From positions 61,843 to 125,842 of the IMG/VR virus record IMGVR_UViG_3300042503_000838: DNA of 64,000 bases. The stretch is one strand, 5' to 3'. Numbering within the stretch: position 1 is the first letter of the stretch; each line of letters opens with the position of its first letter. The position numbers and the translations under genes are program-made. This document shows positions 37,656 to 45,251 of the stretch, one piece after another. The DNA comes from a virus. The notes under the pieces were generated by a model. It saw only the letters and a list, made by a program, of their open reading frames with translations, ran no database searches and was not told the DNA's origin.

Positions 37656-38465
37656 ATGAACTTTGTTTCTGTTTGCGCTCAGACCACTGAAGTACCACGT
37701 GAGGTATTCATCAGCGCAAGTTCTACAGCCATGCGTTGCATGGTAATGCTGCCTCCCGTAGGCAAGAAAGCTCCAACGCCAATCGAACTCAATGTGTACG
37801 GTAAGAATGCCGAGCGTTTTTCCCGAGTACCCAAGGGTGCACAGATCTACATTCACGGCGCCAAGCTACGTTTCGAACTTGAGTCCAGAACGTTTTCGTT
37901 ACATGGAGGAATTATTGCTCCGGCTAACGATCAGTTCCCGATCTTCAACACAGTTATCCTCAGCGGTCGCTGCGTCAAAGACATTGATCAAGAAGATGCA
38001 CGAGCCTTCAAGACAACTGCCGATGGTTTGATGATCTGCAACCAAACTCTTTCTGTTAATACAGGAAGGAATCAGGCAGATCTGTTTAACTTCTTTGCCA
38101 TGAACTCGGCAGAAGATAAGTTAAACAATGCAGAACTACTGGTTAACTTCACACGTAAAGGAACTGGTCTTACGATCCAGGGTCGTTTGATCACTGATGC
38201 GTGGAAGGATGCCAACACGGGTGAGAAGCGGTCTAACACCAAGATCCAGCTGGTGTCCATGACCCTGGCACCTAAGGGTCAAGGGGAAGTGAAGCCAATT
38301 GCACCGCAGACAACCGTTGCCTCCAGCGAGAATGTCACTAGTCTGTGGGGTGGCCGTACCGCTGAAGAAGGCTCTGACCCCTGGACGCAAAGCTCTGGTG
38401 GTGGGCTGCCTGATCTCCCCGGTCAGTACGGCTCCGCACCTGACCTTGAAGAAGTTCCCTTTTGA
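37656..38465 (+). CDS. ssb: Single-stranded DNA-binding protein with two OB folds
   Basis: 269 aa. Second OB fold at about residues 95-205: FNTVILSGRCVKDIDQED, KTTADGLMICNQTLSVN, LVNFTRKGTGLTIQGRLITD and AWKDANTGEKRSNTKIQLVS, a bacterial-SSB-like order. The first ~90 residues form a similar, diverged OB unit (PREVFISASSTAMRCMVM, KGAQIYIHGAKLRFELES). The tail ends DLEEVPF, like the partner-binding tip DDDIPF of bacterial SSB. It coats ssDNA at the phage fork; neighbours are polymerase and nuclease. Two-domain layout is unlike the one-domain homotetramer of the host. Confidence 0.8.
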   Translation: MNFVSVCAQTTEVPREVFISASSTAMRCMVMLPPVGKKAPTPIELNVYGKNAERFSRVPKGAQIYIHGAKLRFELESRTFSLHGGIIAPANDQFPIFNTVILSGRCVKDIDQEDARAFKTTADGLMICNQTLSVNTGRNQADLFNFFAMNSAEDKLNNAELLVNFTRKGTGLTIQGRLITDAWKDANTGEKRSNTKIQLVSMTLAPKGQGEVKPIAPQTTVASSENVTSLWGGRTAEEGSDPWTQSSGGGLPDLPGQYGSAPDLEEVPF

Positions 38466-38470
38466 TTATC

Positions 38471-38710
38471 ATGACTAAATCAGATCAACGCATGAAGTTT
38501 ACCCTTGAGGAAGAAGAGTACACCGTCGTATTCCAAAGCGCCGGTGTTACTACTGATGAAATCCTTGAGCACTTCATCATGTTTATGAAGGGCTGTGGGT
38601 ACAAAGAAGACAGTGTTTACGCTGCGCTCCAGGAATCCCTAGATGAACGTGAAGCTTTGTCAAAGGCAGCTGCGCTTTATGACAAGGATGCCTGCAAGGA
38701 CCTAGTGTAG
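38471..38710 (+). CDS. Hypothetical protein downstream of ssb
   Basis: 79 aa from ATG at 38471, 5 bp after the ssb stop. MKFTLEEEEYTVVFQSAGVT then helices (DEILEHFIMFMKGCGYKEDS, YAALQESLDEREALSK). Common small phage type with a beta start and helical end; function unknown. Co-transcribed with ssb. Confidence 0.65.
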   Translation: MTKSDQRMKFTLEEEEYTVVFQSAGVTTDEILEHFIMFMKGCGYKEDSVYAALQESLDEREALSKAAALYDKDACKDLV

Positions 38711-38715
38711 GTCAC

Positions 38716-38742
38716 CGCCTCGGGATGGCGTTAAAAACGTCC
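38716..38742 (+). ncRNA. Pseudoknot-like leader, copy 7
   Basis: Stem 1 CGCC/GGCG (716-719, 727-730) is a compensatory variant of CGTC/GACG; loop TCGGGAT; linker TTAAAAAC; stem 2 reduced to GGA/TCC. ATG of the 339-aa gene follows at 38765. Confidence 0.55.
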
Positions 38743-38764
38743 ACGTCCAAACCCTGAACAAACC

Positions 38765-39784
38765 ATGATTGCCTCCATGACTACTAAGAAAACTTCTGCG
38801 CTTGCAACACGTGGACTCGATTCTTTCAAACTTTTTCAATCCAAAGAATTTGTTTCGGGGTACCAGAACCTCGTCACTATCCAGCCCCTCAACAAGTCCA
38901 AGACACGAGGTTGGTTCGTGCGGAACTCAGACCTGGACACTTGCGGCTGGAGTGCCACTGAAGATCAGTTTGCTAAAGGTTCAGTTATCTGGAACTACAA
39001 GCAAACTTTTGGTATGGCTCCCAACACTTCAGTGGAAGAAGGGCTCAATTTTGTTGAGCCTCGAATTCAAATCCTTCTTCGTTCTCCCCTCATGGTTGAG
39101 GAAACCACGGGGATGAGGCAGACGATTGGTACCTTTGACAACCCTGATGTCAAGGAACTGTGGGAAGCTGACAAGATTGCTGCTGACCTGGAAGGTAGCA
39201 AAGGCAATCTCTACAAGCGTAAGTACAGCGTACGCACCAAGTACCTGGTTTACATCCTGACCCAGGACAACAAACGTGCCCATAAGATCCCGATGGTGCT
39301 GACCCTGAAGGGATTGAATGGCACTGATGTTTCCGAAAAAGTCAAGCTGTATGAAAAGGAAATGTCCAAGTGCCTGAGCAAGGCACTGGATGCTGAAGTA
39401 CCCCTGAGCTTCAATGAAAAGTTCTATGCAACTACCGTATTTACTCCGGTACTTGCCAACGAAATGCGCGGAGCCAACAACGTTGAGATCTGTGCAATTG
39501 AATCTTTTGACATTCCTGGTTACAGCACCCAAGAAGAAGCAGTCGAATCATTGAATCGCCTGTCGATTCCTGATGAAGATCGTGAATCTACTTGGAAGTA
39601 CCAAGAGTTGTTCAATGATTACATCAACATCCATGCCAAGCAGGATGCACAGAAGCTTGGTGGTGCCTACGGCATCAAGGATGGTGTCGAGATTCTTCCT
39701 GTGTCTCGTACCATGGATACGGTAGAGGTAAAGGCCCTGCCTGCTCGTGATGAAACCACTGGTGAAGACATTAGTCTTGCCTGA
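38765..39784 (+). CDS. Conserved early protein, possibly DUF5895-like
   Basis: 339 aa. Soluble alpha/beta protein: LVTIQPLNKSKTRGWFVRNS, EPRIQILLRSPLMVEETTG, YSVRTKYLVYILTQDNKRAH, MVLTLKGLNGTDVSEKVKLY. The layout recalls a cyanobacterial/cyanophage family (DUF5895) without known function; this assignment is from memory and weak. It has the full early module (pseudoknot plus AC-rich leader) and good codon use, and its place next to ssb suggests a replication or recombination role. Confidence 0.65.
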   Translation: MIASMTTKKTSALATRGLDSFKLFQSKEFVSGYQNLVTIQPLNKSKTRGWFVRNSDLDTCGWSATEDQFAKGSVIWNYKQTFGMAPNTSVEEGLNFVEPRIQILLRSPLMVEETTGMRQTIGTFDNPDVKELWEADKIAADLEGSKGNLYKRKYSVRTKYLVYILTQDNKRAHKIPMVLTLKGLNGTDVSEKVKLYEKEMSKCLSKALDAEVPLSFNEKFYATTVFTPVLANEMRGANNVEICAIESFDIPGYSTQEEAVESLNRLSIPDEDRESTWKYQELFNDYINIHAKQDAQKLGGAYGIKDGVEILPVSRTMDTVEVKALPARDETTGEDISLA

Positions 39785-40004
39785 TGGAATCAGTGGTGTC
39801 CTTGATCTTGCTTGAGTAATTCTCCTGCATTAAATCAAGGGCATCATTAACTAAACCTTTGATAGCTATCTGCCGTGTTGTTGCAATCTTTGTTAACAGC
39901 ACGGCAATTTCTTTTAACTCACTAAGTGATGTACATTCATTTATTGTTCTGAACATCTTCTCTTGCCAAAACAAATCCTCTGCAGATGATTCGAATTTCA
40001 ACAT
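39771..40004 (-). CDS. Hypothetical protein on the opposite strand
   Basis: 77 aa in a 300-bp gap of rightward genes. Helical: TSLSELKEIAVLLTKIATTR, IKGLVNDALDLMQENYSS. The pattern of an SLSELKEIAxxL helix followed by a TRxxAIKGLVNDAL helix looks protein-like rather than shadow sequence. Its 3' end overlaps the end of the 339-aa gene by 14 bp (convergent). A single reversed gene within the early block is unusual; it may have its own promoter. Confidence 0.55.
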   Translation of the reverse strand: MLKFESSAEDLFWQEKMFRTINECTSLSELKEIAVLLTKIATTRQIAIKGLVNDALDLMQENYSSKIKDTTDSIRQD

Positions 40005-40085
40005 GAGATTAAATTGTTTAAGTTCATTCTACTTGTTGCATTTAAGCTGATTTGAAACCAATGGATTGTATTAAGGATTACCGCC

Positions 40086-40283
40086 ATGAAGCCTGAGCAC
40101 AAAGCTGTTCTAAAAGTTGGAGGTTCCTTTGGCCTACTTGGTGCGGGTGTCCTTGCTCTTGTGGGCACTCCTGTGGCATGGGCTGCGCTTGCTTACGGAA
40201 CGTACCGTGTATCGCGGGCGGCGTACCAGGATGCCAAGGACCGTGCTACCATCCAGGAAGACGACAGCTCCTGGCACGTCTGA
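40086..40283 (+). CDS. Small hydrophobic protein
   Basis: 65 aa: a membrane hairpin-like stretch VGGSFGLLGAGVLALVGTPV and AWAALAYGTYRVSRAAYQ, then an acidic tail (KDRATIQEDDSSWHV). AAGGATTACCGCC leader gives a weak Shine-Dalgarno. Possibly membrane-associated; unknown. Confidence 0.55.
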   Translation: MKPEHKAVLKVGGSFGLLGAGVLALVGTPVAWAALAYGTYRVSRAAYQDAKDRATIQEDDSSWHV

Positions 40284-40307
40284 TCAAACTCAACTCAAAC
40301 TCAACTC

Positions 40308-41255
40308 ATGTCCAACCAAACTCAGCAGGAACTCAACGCGGCGCAGGCTGCGATCTACACACGCACCAACATCGGGCGTGCGTACCAAGGTTTTGATGAC
40401 ACCGAAATCGCTGGTATTTATCTGCGAGGTGATCATTGTATTGTGGTGCGTCGCGATGGTAGTGAGCAGGCTTATGACCGGCAGCTGATCAAGGCTGCCT
40501 TCCAGCAGTATACGCATCGCCTTAAAGATTTCTTTGCTTATCTTGGCCCCAACTACAGGGGGCCAAGTGTCTGGCACAACAATGCTTATGTCATGTTCAA
40601 AGGTTGGAACTATACTCATGCACTTGGACACCTGACATCCAATGCAAAACTTCAACAGCACTGGGCCGACAAATTTATACACCTATCAGACCCTGCCAAA
40701 GTCGTTGCCCTCCTCCAGAATGAGCAGACGGATCTGGGACATTTGGTTGCGCCGGATGGGCTTCGGAGCCCGAATCGGCCAATTGACTTGGAGTCTGAGC
40801 TGGAGGAAAACGCCTCAGGTATTCAGGCCAGCACTCCTGAACCTTACTGCTCATGTGGGTCCTTTCAGCGTCAGCTTCTTAATGTTTCGTTATTCCAACA
40901 GGAAGTTGAAGGATTCAAACCCTGGTGCATCCACCTGACTTGGTTCCATAAATACCGTGAGCTTCTGTGCAAGCGCACTGAAGTGCGTAATGCACTGCCC
41001 AGTGGTACACCGGATAAGTGCGTGGCGTGGTGGTATGCACCGCCTCAGGATCACACCAGTGCTGGTAAGTTTGTACTGCTACATACTAAGTCTGGTGCTC
41101 AGGCTCCCTTGACCCATTGGCGTACCTACAAACCAAGGGAGGTATTCAACCAGGAACATGCCTGGGATCTGTTCTTCAATATGATGGAGGCTGGTTACGT
41201 ACCGTTCCCTGGCATTGCACTACCTCAACTGCAATCTGCAATTAAAAAGAAATGA
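40308..41255 (+). CDS. SWIM-type zinc-finger protein
   Basis: 315 aa. A CxC...CxH finger lies at about residues 182-212 (YCSCGSFQRQLLN ... WCIHLTW), the SWIM arrangement. The first half is helical with YTRTNIGRAYQGFDDTEIAG. SWIM fingers bind DNA or protein in recombination and ubiquitin-related factors of other organisms; here the role is unknown. Leader contains three CAACTCAA copies and no Shine-Dalgarno. Confidence 0.65.
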   Translation: MSNQTQQELNAAQAAIYTRTNIGRAYQGFDDTEIAGIYLRGDHCIVVRRDGSEQAYDRQLIKAAFQQYTHRLKDFFAYLGPNYRGPSVWHNNAYVMFKGWNYTHALGHLTSNAKLQQHWADKFIHLSDPAKVVALLQNEQTDLGHLVAPDGLRSPNRPIDLESELEENASGIQASTPEPYCSCGSFQRQLLNVSLFQQEVEGFKPWCIHLTWFHKYRELLCKRTEVRNALPSGTPDKCVAWWYAPPQDHTSAGKFVLLHTKSGAQAPLTHWRTYKPREVFNQEHAWDLFFNMMEAGYVPFPGIALPQLQSAIKKK

Positions 41256-41443
41256 GCTTTCTTGCTTGGGTTGAAAAACTTCATGTAAAAGTTATTGATG
41301 AGGAGGATGGTGGTTGCATCATCCGCATTGATTGGGATGATGCCGATCCAGATCTTGAATACTGGACAAACCTTGGTGAAGAAGGACAAAAATCCTTTAT
41401 CATTCAAGCATTAATCAACGCACTTGATTGCTATATCGATTAA
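41252..41443 (+). CDS. Hypothetical early protein, acidic
   Basis: 63 aa, acidic (EEDGGCIIRIDWDDADPDLE) with a helical C-terminus (SFIIQALINALDCYI). Coupled to the SWIM gene (ATGA). Small acidic phage proteins of this DWDDADPDL type recur in phages; function unknown. Confidence 0.6.
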   Translation: MSFLAWVEKLHVKVIDEEDGGCIIRIDWDDADPDLEYWTNLGEEGQKSFIIQALINALDCYID

Positions 41444-41460
41444 TACTTAGGGGAATCAAT

Positions 41461-41488
41461 CGTCCTGGTCATGACGTAAAACTGACCA
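41461..41488 (+). ncRNA. Pseudoknot-like leader, copy 8
   Basis: Stem 1 CGTC/GACG (461-464, 473-476), loop CTGGTCAT, linker TAAAACT, stem 2 TGGTC/GACCA (466-470, 484-488). Compared with copy 4 (TGGAC/GTCCA) stem 2 shows a two-sided compensatory change. Precedes the 39-aa gene. Confidence 0.7.
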
Positions 41489-41507
41489 CGACCTATACAA
41501 CCAACTC

Positions 41508-41627
41508 ATGCTCGAAGCCATTGCATCCTTTGTTCTTCCTGTTCTTAAAGATATTCTTTGGACAGCGGCCGCAGCGCTGCTGGCCTATGCACTAAACAAA
41601 TTTCAATCCCATCTCCAAAACATCTGA
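41508..41627 (+). CDS. 39-aa membrane peptide
   Basis: ATG at 41508, TGA at 41625. Hydrophobic throughout (ASFVLPVLKDILWTAAAALL) with a Lys/Gln tail; could be a small holin or membrane anchor. It owns a complete leader module (pseudoknot plus CCAACTC spacer), the strongest argument that it is a gene. Next ATG is 3 bp after the stop. Confidence 0.6.
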   Translation: MLEAIASFVLPVLKDILWTAAAALLAYALNKFQSHLQNI

Positions 41628-41630
41628 GCC

Positions 41631-42344
41631 ATGACTCAACTCACTCAAGCTAAACTCAAGGATCTAAACATACTCAAACTCTACGAGCACTATGGTGCCT
41701 TGGAACGCAGTCTTCCTCTCCTCACTCCTGAGTCCCAGGAACTGGCGCAAGCTGAGCTGGAGGCCTGTGCCTCTCTCCGTTCAGAGAAGGTCGACCGTAT
41801 CTATTACGCTATGGCGGCCCATGAGGATGCTCTTGAACGCATCAAAAAAGAAGGGGATATCATCACCCAAGCCAAGCGTCATCATGAGTCCCAACTGCGA
41901 TCCCTCAAGGGTTTGCTAAATTGGTTACGGCGTGCACTGCCATCTGATTCCAACAAGATCAGTGGGCGCAATTATCAATTCACCCTCATACGTAAGAAGG
42001 AGTTAACTGTTGAGATCACGTCAGACCCAGAGTTTTGGGACACTGAAGAACGCAGCAAATTCTGCATTGAGCAAGAAACAACCACAACCAAACGAATCGT
42101 GGTACGTTCAATGTCAGGAGAAGTCCTTGATGAAAGGACTGAACCCCGAACCAAACAAGAAGTTCTCCCAAACCTCGATGCCATCCGCAACGCCTACCAA
42201 GCCGGTCAGCACCTACCACACGGAGTCAAAGTTGTCCAAGAATACTCGGTCCGTTCCCAGCGCATCTTCTCAAACAAGTCAGTGGATCTGGAGGCATCCG
42301 AACATCTCGGAGAACTTCTACCAGAAGCTAGAACCCCCGACTGA
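41631..42344 (+). CDS. Siphovirus Gp157-like protein
   Basis: 237 aa. Long coiled-coil N-terminal two thirds (LEACASLRSEKVDRIYYAMA, DALERIKKEGDIITQAKRHH, ESQLRSLKGLLNWLRRAL) followed by NYQFTLIRKKELTVEI. This matches the Gp157 family layout (EKxDxIxxxI...EixrL...LKxYL...k..t..fxLxIRk). Gp157 was linked to phage resistance when expressed in Streptococcus; in phage clusters it sits beside recombination/SSB genes, as here. Confidence 0.75.
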   Translation: MTQLTQAKLKDLNILKLYEHYGALERSLPLLTPESQELAQAELEACASLRSEKVDRIYYAMAAHEDALERIKKEGDIITQAKRHHESQLRSLKGLLNWLRRALPSDSNKISGRNYQFTLIRKKELTVEITSDPEFWDTEERSKFCIEQETTTTKRIVVRSMSGEVLDERTEPRTKQEVLPNLDAIRNAYQAGQHLPHGVKVVQEYSVRSQRIFSNKSVDLEASEHLGELLPEARTPD

Positions 42345-42366
42345 TCTCGAGGACGCACACATCCGC

Positions 42367-42585
42367 ATGTCATGTCACAACCATAGTGTTGATGACTTCA
42401 ATCTCCAGATCCAGATGAATGAATTGGAGATGTCCATGCTTTGTGACGGTGACGAGCCAGTGCCTTACCACAACGATAAGGTCGATGAGCTTGAGCAAAA
42501 GAAACTTAAGCTTTTGCTTGGTAAGCGCTTCCACCAGAATGCAGCTCGTGCCTACTGGTACTACCTGGCGCGTGGTGATAAATAA
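42367..42585 (+). CDS. Hypothetical early protein
   Basis: 72 aa from ATG at 42367. The open frame begins at 42010 inside the Gp157-like gene; only the part after the latter's stop has protein-like composition (HNHSVDDFNLQIQMNELEMS, KLLLGKRFHQNAARAYWYYL). Unknown. Confidence 0.55.
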   Translation: MSCHNHSVDDFNLQIQMNELEMSMLCDGDEPVPYHNDKVDELEQKKLKLLLGKRFHQNAARAYWYYLARGDK

Positions 42586-42620
42586 GTTGCCATACAATAA
42601 GTAAATATAAGAGGTGCCCC

Positions 42621-42884
42621 ATGTCTGATGAAAGTAAGCTGGTTGATTTACTGGCGGGTTTCACTCAGGCAGGGACACCTCTTCCCGCATTGATTGGCAC
42701 AAAGCTTGAGTGGCAAGTGACAGCGTTAACGGCAGGGATGCTGGCAAATAAAAACCTTGCTGCATCTATGGATGCAACCGAGATGGTTGATGCCGCTATT
42801 AATTACACCCATCTAATTCAAGAACGTCTTGGTTACTACCAGCAAAACCAAGCGCATTCCCTTGAAAGGCTTTTAGGAAACTGA
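42621..42884 (+). CDS. Hypothetical protein before the tail-fibre gene
   Basis: 87 aa; helical, moderately hydrophobic (LVDLLAGFTQAGTPLPALIG, LEWQVTALTAGMLANKNLAA). Has AAGAGGTGCC before the ATG, a Shine-Dalgarno of the late type, so expression may switch to a late pattern from here on. Upstream TTGCCA and TATAAG could be promoter boxes but the spacing is poor. Confidence 0.6.
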   Translation: MSDESKLVDLLAGFTQAGTPLPALIGTKLEWQVTALTAGMLANKNLAASMDATEMVDAAINYTHLIQERLGYYQQNQAHSLERLLGN

Positions 42885-42894
42885 CATTAAAATA

Positions 42895-42915
42895 AAAGAA
42901 CTGAAATAGTTCTTT
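42895..42915 (+). ncRNA. 8-bp AT-rich hairpin before the tail fibre
   Basis: AAAGAACT/AGTTCTTT with loop GAAAT ends 3 bases before the fibre ATG (42919). It may regulate translation or be a weak terminator. Confidence 0.5.
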
Positions 42916-42918
42916 GAG

Positions 42919-44181
42919 ATGTCGCAAACCAAAGCTCAGTTAATTGATAATCTAGTTCAACCAATCACTGGTGCATTAGGTAGTGCATCTGCACCAACTT
43001 TTAGCTTTACTGCAGACCCAAATACTGGTTTGTATTCCCCAGGGGCAGATCAAGTAGCTATTAGTACAGGTGGTACAGGCCGTTTATTTGTTGATGCAAG
43101 TGGCAATGTTGGTATTGGTACGGCAAGTCCCTCCTCTTCTTTTCATGTTTTAAATCGCGGTTTATTTGATACAGCAAATAGCGGTGTTTCAGGAAACGTA
43201 GGGCTTGCTGTTGGCAATATTGGGGTGGGTTTTAACTGGCAAACAGGAAACGCACTTAGTATTCATACAGCTAACAGCGAACGTTTGCGTATTGATGCCA
43301 GTGGCAGGCTCTTAGTTGGCACGTCTTCGAGCGCTAGCGCTGGCAACGCTCAGTACGCATTAGTTCAAGTTCGTGGCAACTCGTTTAGCACCGCTAATAA
43401 CGCCATACTTGCCATTGGCCGTGGTGAAGCTGCCACATCTATCACAGCTAACGAAGACATTGGCAACATCTCATTTACCGATAGCGCGGGCAATGAGTTT
43501 GCGGAGATTAAATGTAGTGCCGATGCAAATGCCGGATCGGGTGACTATCCAGGCAGGTTAGTGTTCTCCACTACCGCCGACGGAGCGAGCAGCCCGACGG
43601 AGCGGATGAGGATCAGGAATGATGGCGCAGTTCTTATAAATAATACATCAATGCTTCTTAACGAGAGGTTCCATGTCACGAACAGTGGAGCTTCTGCAAG
43701 CACAGCCTGCTTTATATTTGGCTCAACGGATGATCGTCCTATTGTTTCTACATTGCACCAGGGTTCTGGCGGGGCCACTTCTCGCACTCACTACCAGTTT
43801 TACAACAATGGTGGGTTTATTGTTGGATCGATAACAGCCACGGGCTCAGGTACGTCATTCAATACATCTTCTGATTATCGCCTAAAAGAAAACGTCGTTC
43901 CTCTGACCGGCGCAATTGATCGCATCAATCAGCTTGAGGTTCATCGCTTCAACTTCATTGCGGATCCCGACACCACGGTTGATGGCTTCCTTGCCCACGA
44001 AGCTAAGGCCGTAGTTCCTGAGTGCGTCACTGGCGAGAAGGATGCCGTCGATGACGAAGGCAAGCCTAAATACCAAGGCATCGACCAATCCAAGCTGGTG
44101 CCGCTGCTGACGGCTGCGTTGCAGGAGGCGCTGTCTGAGATCGAAAGTCTCAAGGCTCGTGTTACTGCGCTAGAGCCATAA
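42919..44181 (+). CDS. Tail fibre with C-terminal S74 intramolecular chaperone
   Basis: 420 aa. N-terminal two thirds are beta-repeat fibre (FTADPNTGLYSPGADQVAIS, GNVGIGTASPSSSFHV, LRIDASGRLLVGTSSSA). The C-terminus is the peptidase S74 chaperone: SSDYRLKENVVPLTGAIDRI, HRFNFIADPDTTVDGFLAHE, YQGIDQSKLVPLLTAALQEA and a trimerising coiled coil. S74 domains fold the trimer and cut themselves off before the Ser of SDYRLKE (catalytic Ser/Lys pair present). It likely binds the host surface. Confidence 0.9.
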   Translation: MSQTKAQLIDNLVQPITGALGSASAPTFSFTADPNTGLYSPGADQVAISTGGTGRLFVDASGNVGIGTASPSSSFHVLNRGLFDTANSGVSGNVGLAVGNIGVGFNWQTGNALSIHTANSERLRIDASGRLLVGTSSSASAGNAQYALVQVRGNSFSTANNAILAIGRGEAATSITANEDIGNISFTDSAGNEFAEIKCSADANAGSGDYPGRLVFSTTADGASSPTERMRIRNDGAVLINNTSMLLNERFHVTNSGASASTACFIFGSTDDRPIVSTLHQGSGGATSRTHYQFYNNGGFIVGSITATGSGTSFNTSSDYRLKENVVPLTGAIDRINQLEVHRFNFIADPDTTVDGFLAHEAKAVVPECVTGEKDAVDDEGKPKYQGIDQSKLVPLLTAALQEALSEIESLKARVTALEP

Positions 44182-44266
44182 GTCCTACTCACTAACCTGT
44201 AACAAATAAAACCTTTGTCCTTAAACGGTAAAACAACTGCTAAGGTATAAAGGTTCCCAATTTTTA

Positions 44267-44467
44267 ATGATGGAATCTGTTGTTGTTCCAAGGCTGACCG
44301 TATCTTTTGCGGTTGACCTTGAGGTTGAATACAATGCCTTTGAAGGTAAGACGCCACAAGATGTGGCCATTGCGCTCCAGGATGAGCTAGACGACCTTCT
44401 TTTTGAGACAAGCCCAACCATCAAAGGTGTCTTCACTTCCATTACCGCAATTGATTCCAATGACTGA
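44267..44467 (+). CDS. Hypothetical protein
   Basis: 66 aa, ferredoxin-like beta-alpha-beta pattern (PRLTVSFAVDLEVEYNAFEG, VAIALQDELDDLLFETSP, IKGVFTSITAID). Unknown. Preceded by TAAGGTATAAAGG, a possible -10-like sequence, and by an imperfect AACCTTT/AAAGGTT hairpin. Confidence 0.6.
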   Translation: MMESVVVPRLTVSFAVDLEVEYNAFEGKTPQDVAIALQDELDDLLFETSPTIKGVFTSITAIDSND

Positions 44468-44753
44468 AGAACTTCTTAAGAAACTCAATACTACTGGCGC
44501 ATTTGATACGCCTTGGTTGAAAGAGCAACTGCGTAACTGGGACGTGGTTGAAGAACAAAAGAAGGCTGACTTTATGGAACGCCTGTACCAGGTCTACAAA
44601 CCAACCAACCATTGCTACACAGGTTTGTGGCAACGTTTCTGCATGACCGAAGCTGGTACCACGATGCGTGAACGGTACTTTGAGATGCTTGCTGCAGTCA
44701 AAGAGTACGAAGAACTGGTGGAAAAACAAAAGAAACTTGAGGCAACTGCCTGA
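44460..44753 (+). CDS. Hypothetical protein, charged helical
   Basis: 97 aa from ATG at 44460, overlapping the previous stop by 8 bp. Helices MTEELLKKLNTTGAFDTPWL and KEYEELVEKQKKLEATA; CYTGLWQRFC in the middle. Unknown. Followed by a strong terminator. Confidence 0.6.
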   Translation: MTEELLKKLNTTGAFDTPWLKEQLRNWDVVEEQKKADFMERLYQVYKPTNHCYTGLWQRFCMTEAGTTMRERYFEMLAAVKEYEELVEKQKKLEATA

Positions 44754-44781
44754 AGTTCAAGTTGAACAATTTATACTTATT

Positions 44782-44813
44782 GAACGTGCCACACTAGTGG
44801 TACGTTCTTTTTT
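44782..44813 (+). terminator. Strong Rho-independent terminator
   Basis: GAACGTGCCAC/GTGGTACGTTC (782-792, 797-807; one G-T pair) with a 4-nt loop, followed by six T. The best terminator in the window. Confidence 0.92.
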
Positions 44814-44816
44814 ATT

Positions 44817-45203
44817 ATGGACAATCAAGTGGATGAGCCTATGGACGCCATTAACAAATGGCAAGAATGGTATCGATCTAATCGCGTGATTGCTGAGATG
44901 GATACTCCAGGTGTCTCCAAGGACTCACGTGAGTCTCTTCATGATACAAGCAATGTCACAAGCGTCATGCCAGAATGGCGGGATACCCTGATGGAACTTG
45001 CTTCAATGCAACTAGACACTACTGAATTCAAAAAGAAAGCAACTGAGTATTTTGCCGACACAATTGCTGAGTTCTTTAATGAGCTGTCTGGGGCTGAACT
45101 TTTCGAATGCTTCTTGACTGCTGCACATAACAATGCCGAGCTGGTCAAAAAAGAATATGACAAAGCTCAAGAGTTGGTTGATCTTCTACGGTGTAAACAA
45201 TAA
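44817..45203 (+). CDS. Hypothetical protein
   Basis: 128 aa, acidic, helical: AINKWQEWYRSNRVIAEMDT, ELASMQLDTTEFKKKATEYF, KKEYDKAQELVDLLR. It starts 4 bp after the terminator's T-run (ATG at 44817), leaving little room for a leader, so read-through or an internal promoter must serve it. Unknown. Confidence 0.6.
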   Translation: MDNQVDEPMDAINKWQEWYRSNRVIAEMDTPGVSKDSRESLHDTSNVTSVMPEWRDTLMELASMQLDTTEFKKKATEYFADTIAEFFNELSGAELFECFLTAAHNNAELVKKEYDKAQELVDLLRCKQ

Positions 45204-45251
45204 TAAAAACGCAACTGGTTTAAACTGGTAGAAAGTATATTTGGTGCCAAG

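Noticed and set aside
39771-40004. NblA (phycobilisome degradation) identity for the reversed 77-aa gene
   Set aside because: Length and helical character are similar, but the conserved NblA residues are not found.
25581-41488. Pseudoknot leaders as preQ1 or glutamine riboswitches
   Set aside because: General shape resembles preQ1-I, but the conserved C-rich loop and A-rich tail of preQ1 and the CGTTCA/GGAAGTAGG core of the glnA motif are absent.
42010-42366. 5' half of the 191-codon frame overlapping the Gp157-like gene
   Set aside because: Ser/Pro/Gln-rich shadow sequence; only the part after 42367 looks like a protein.
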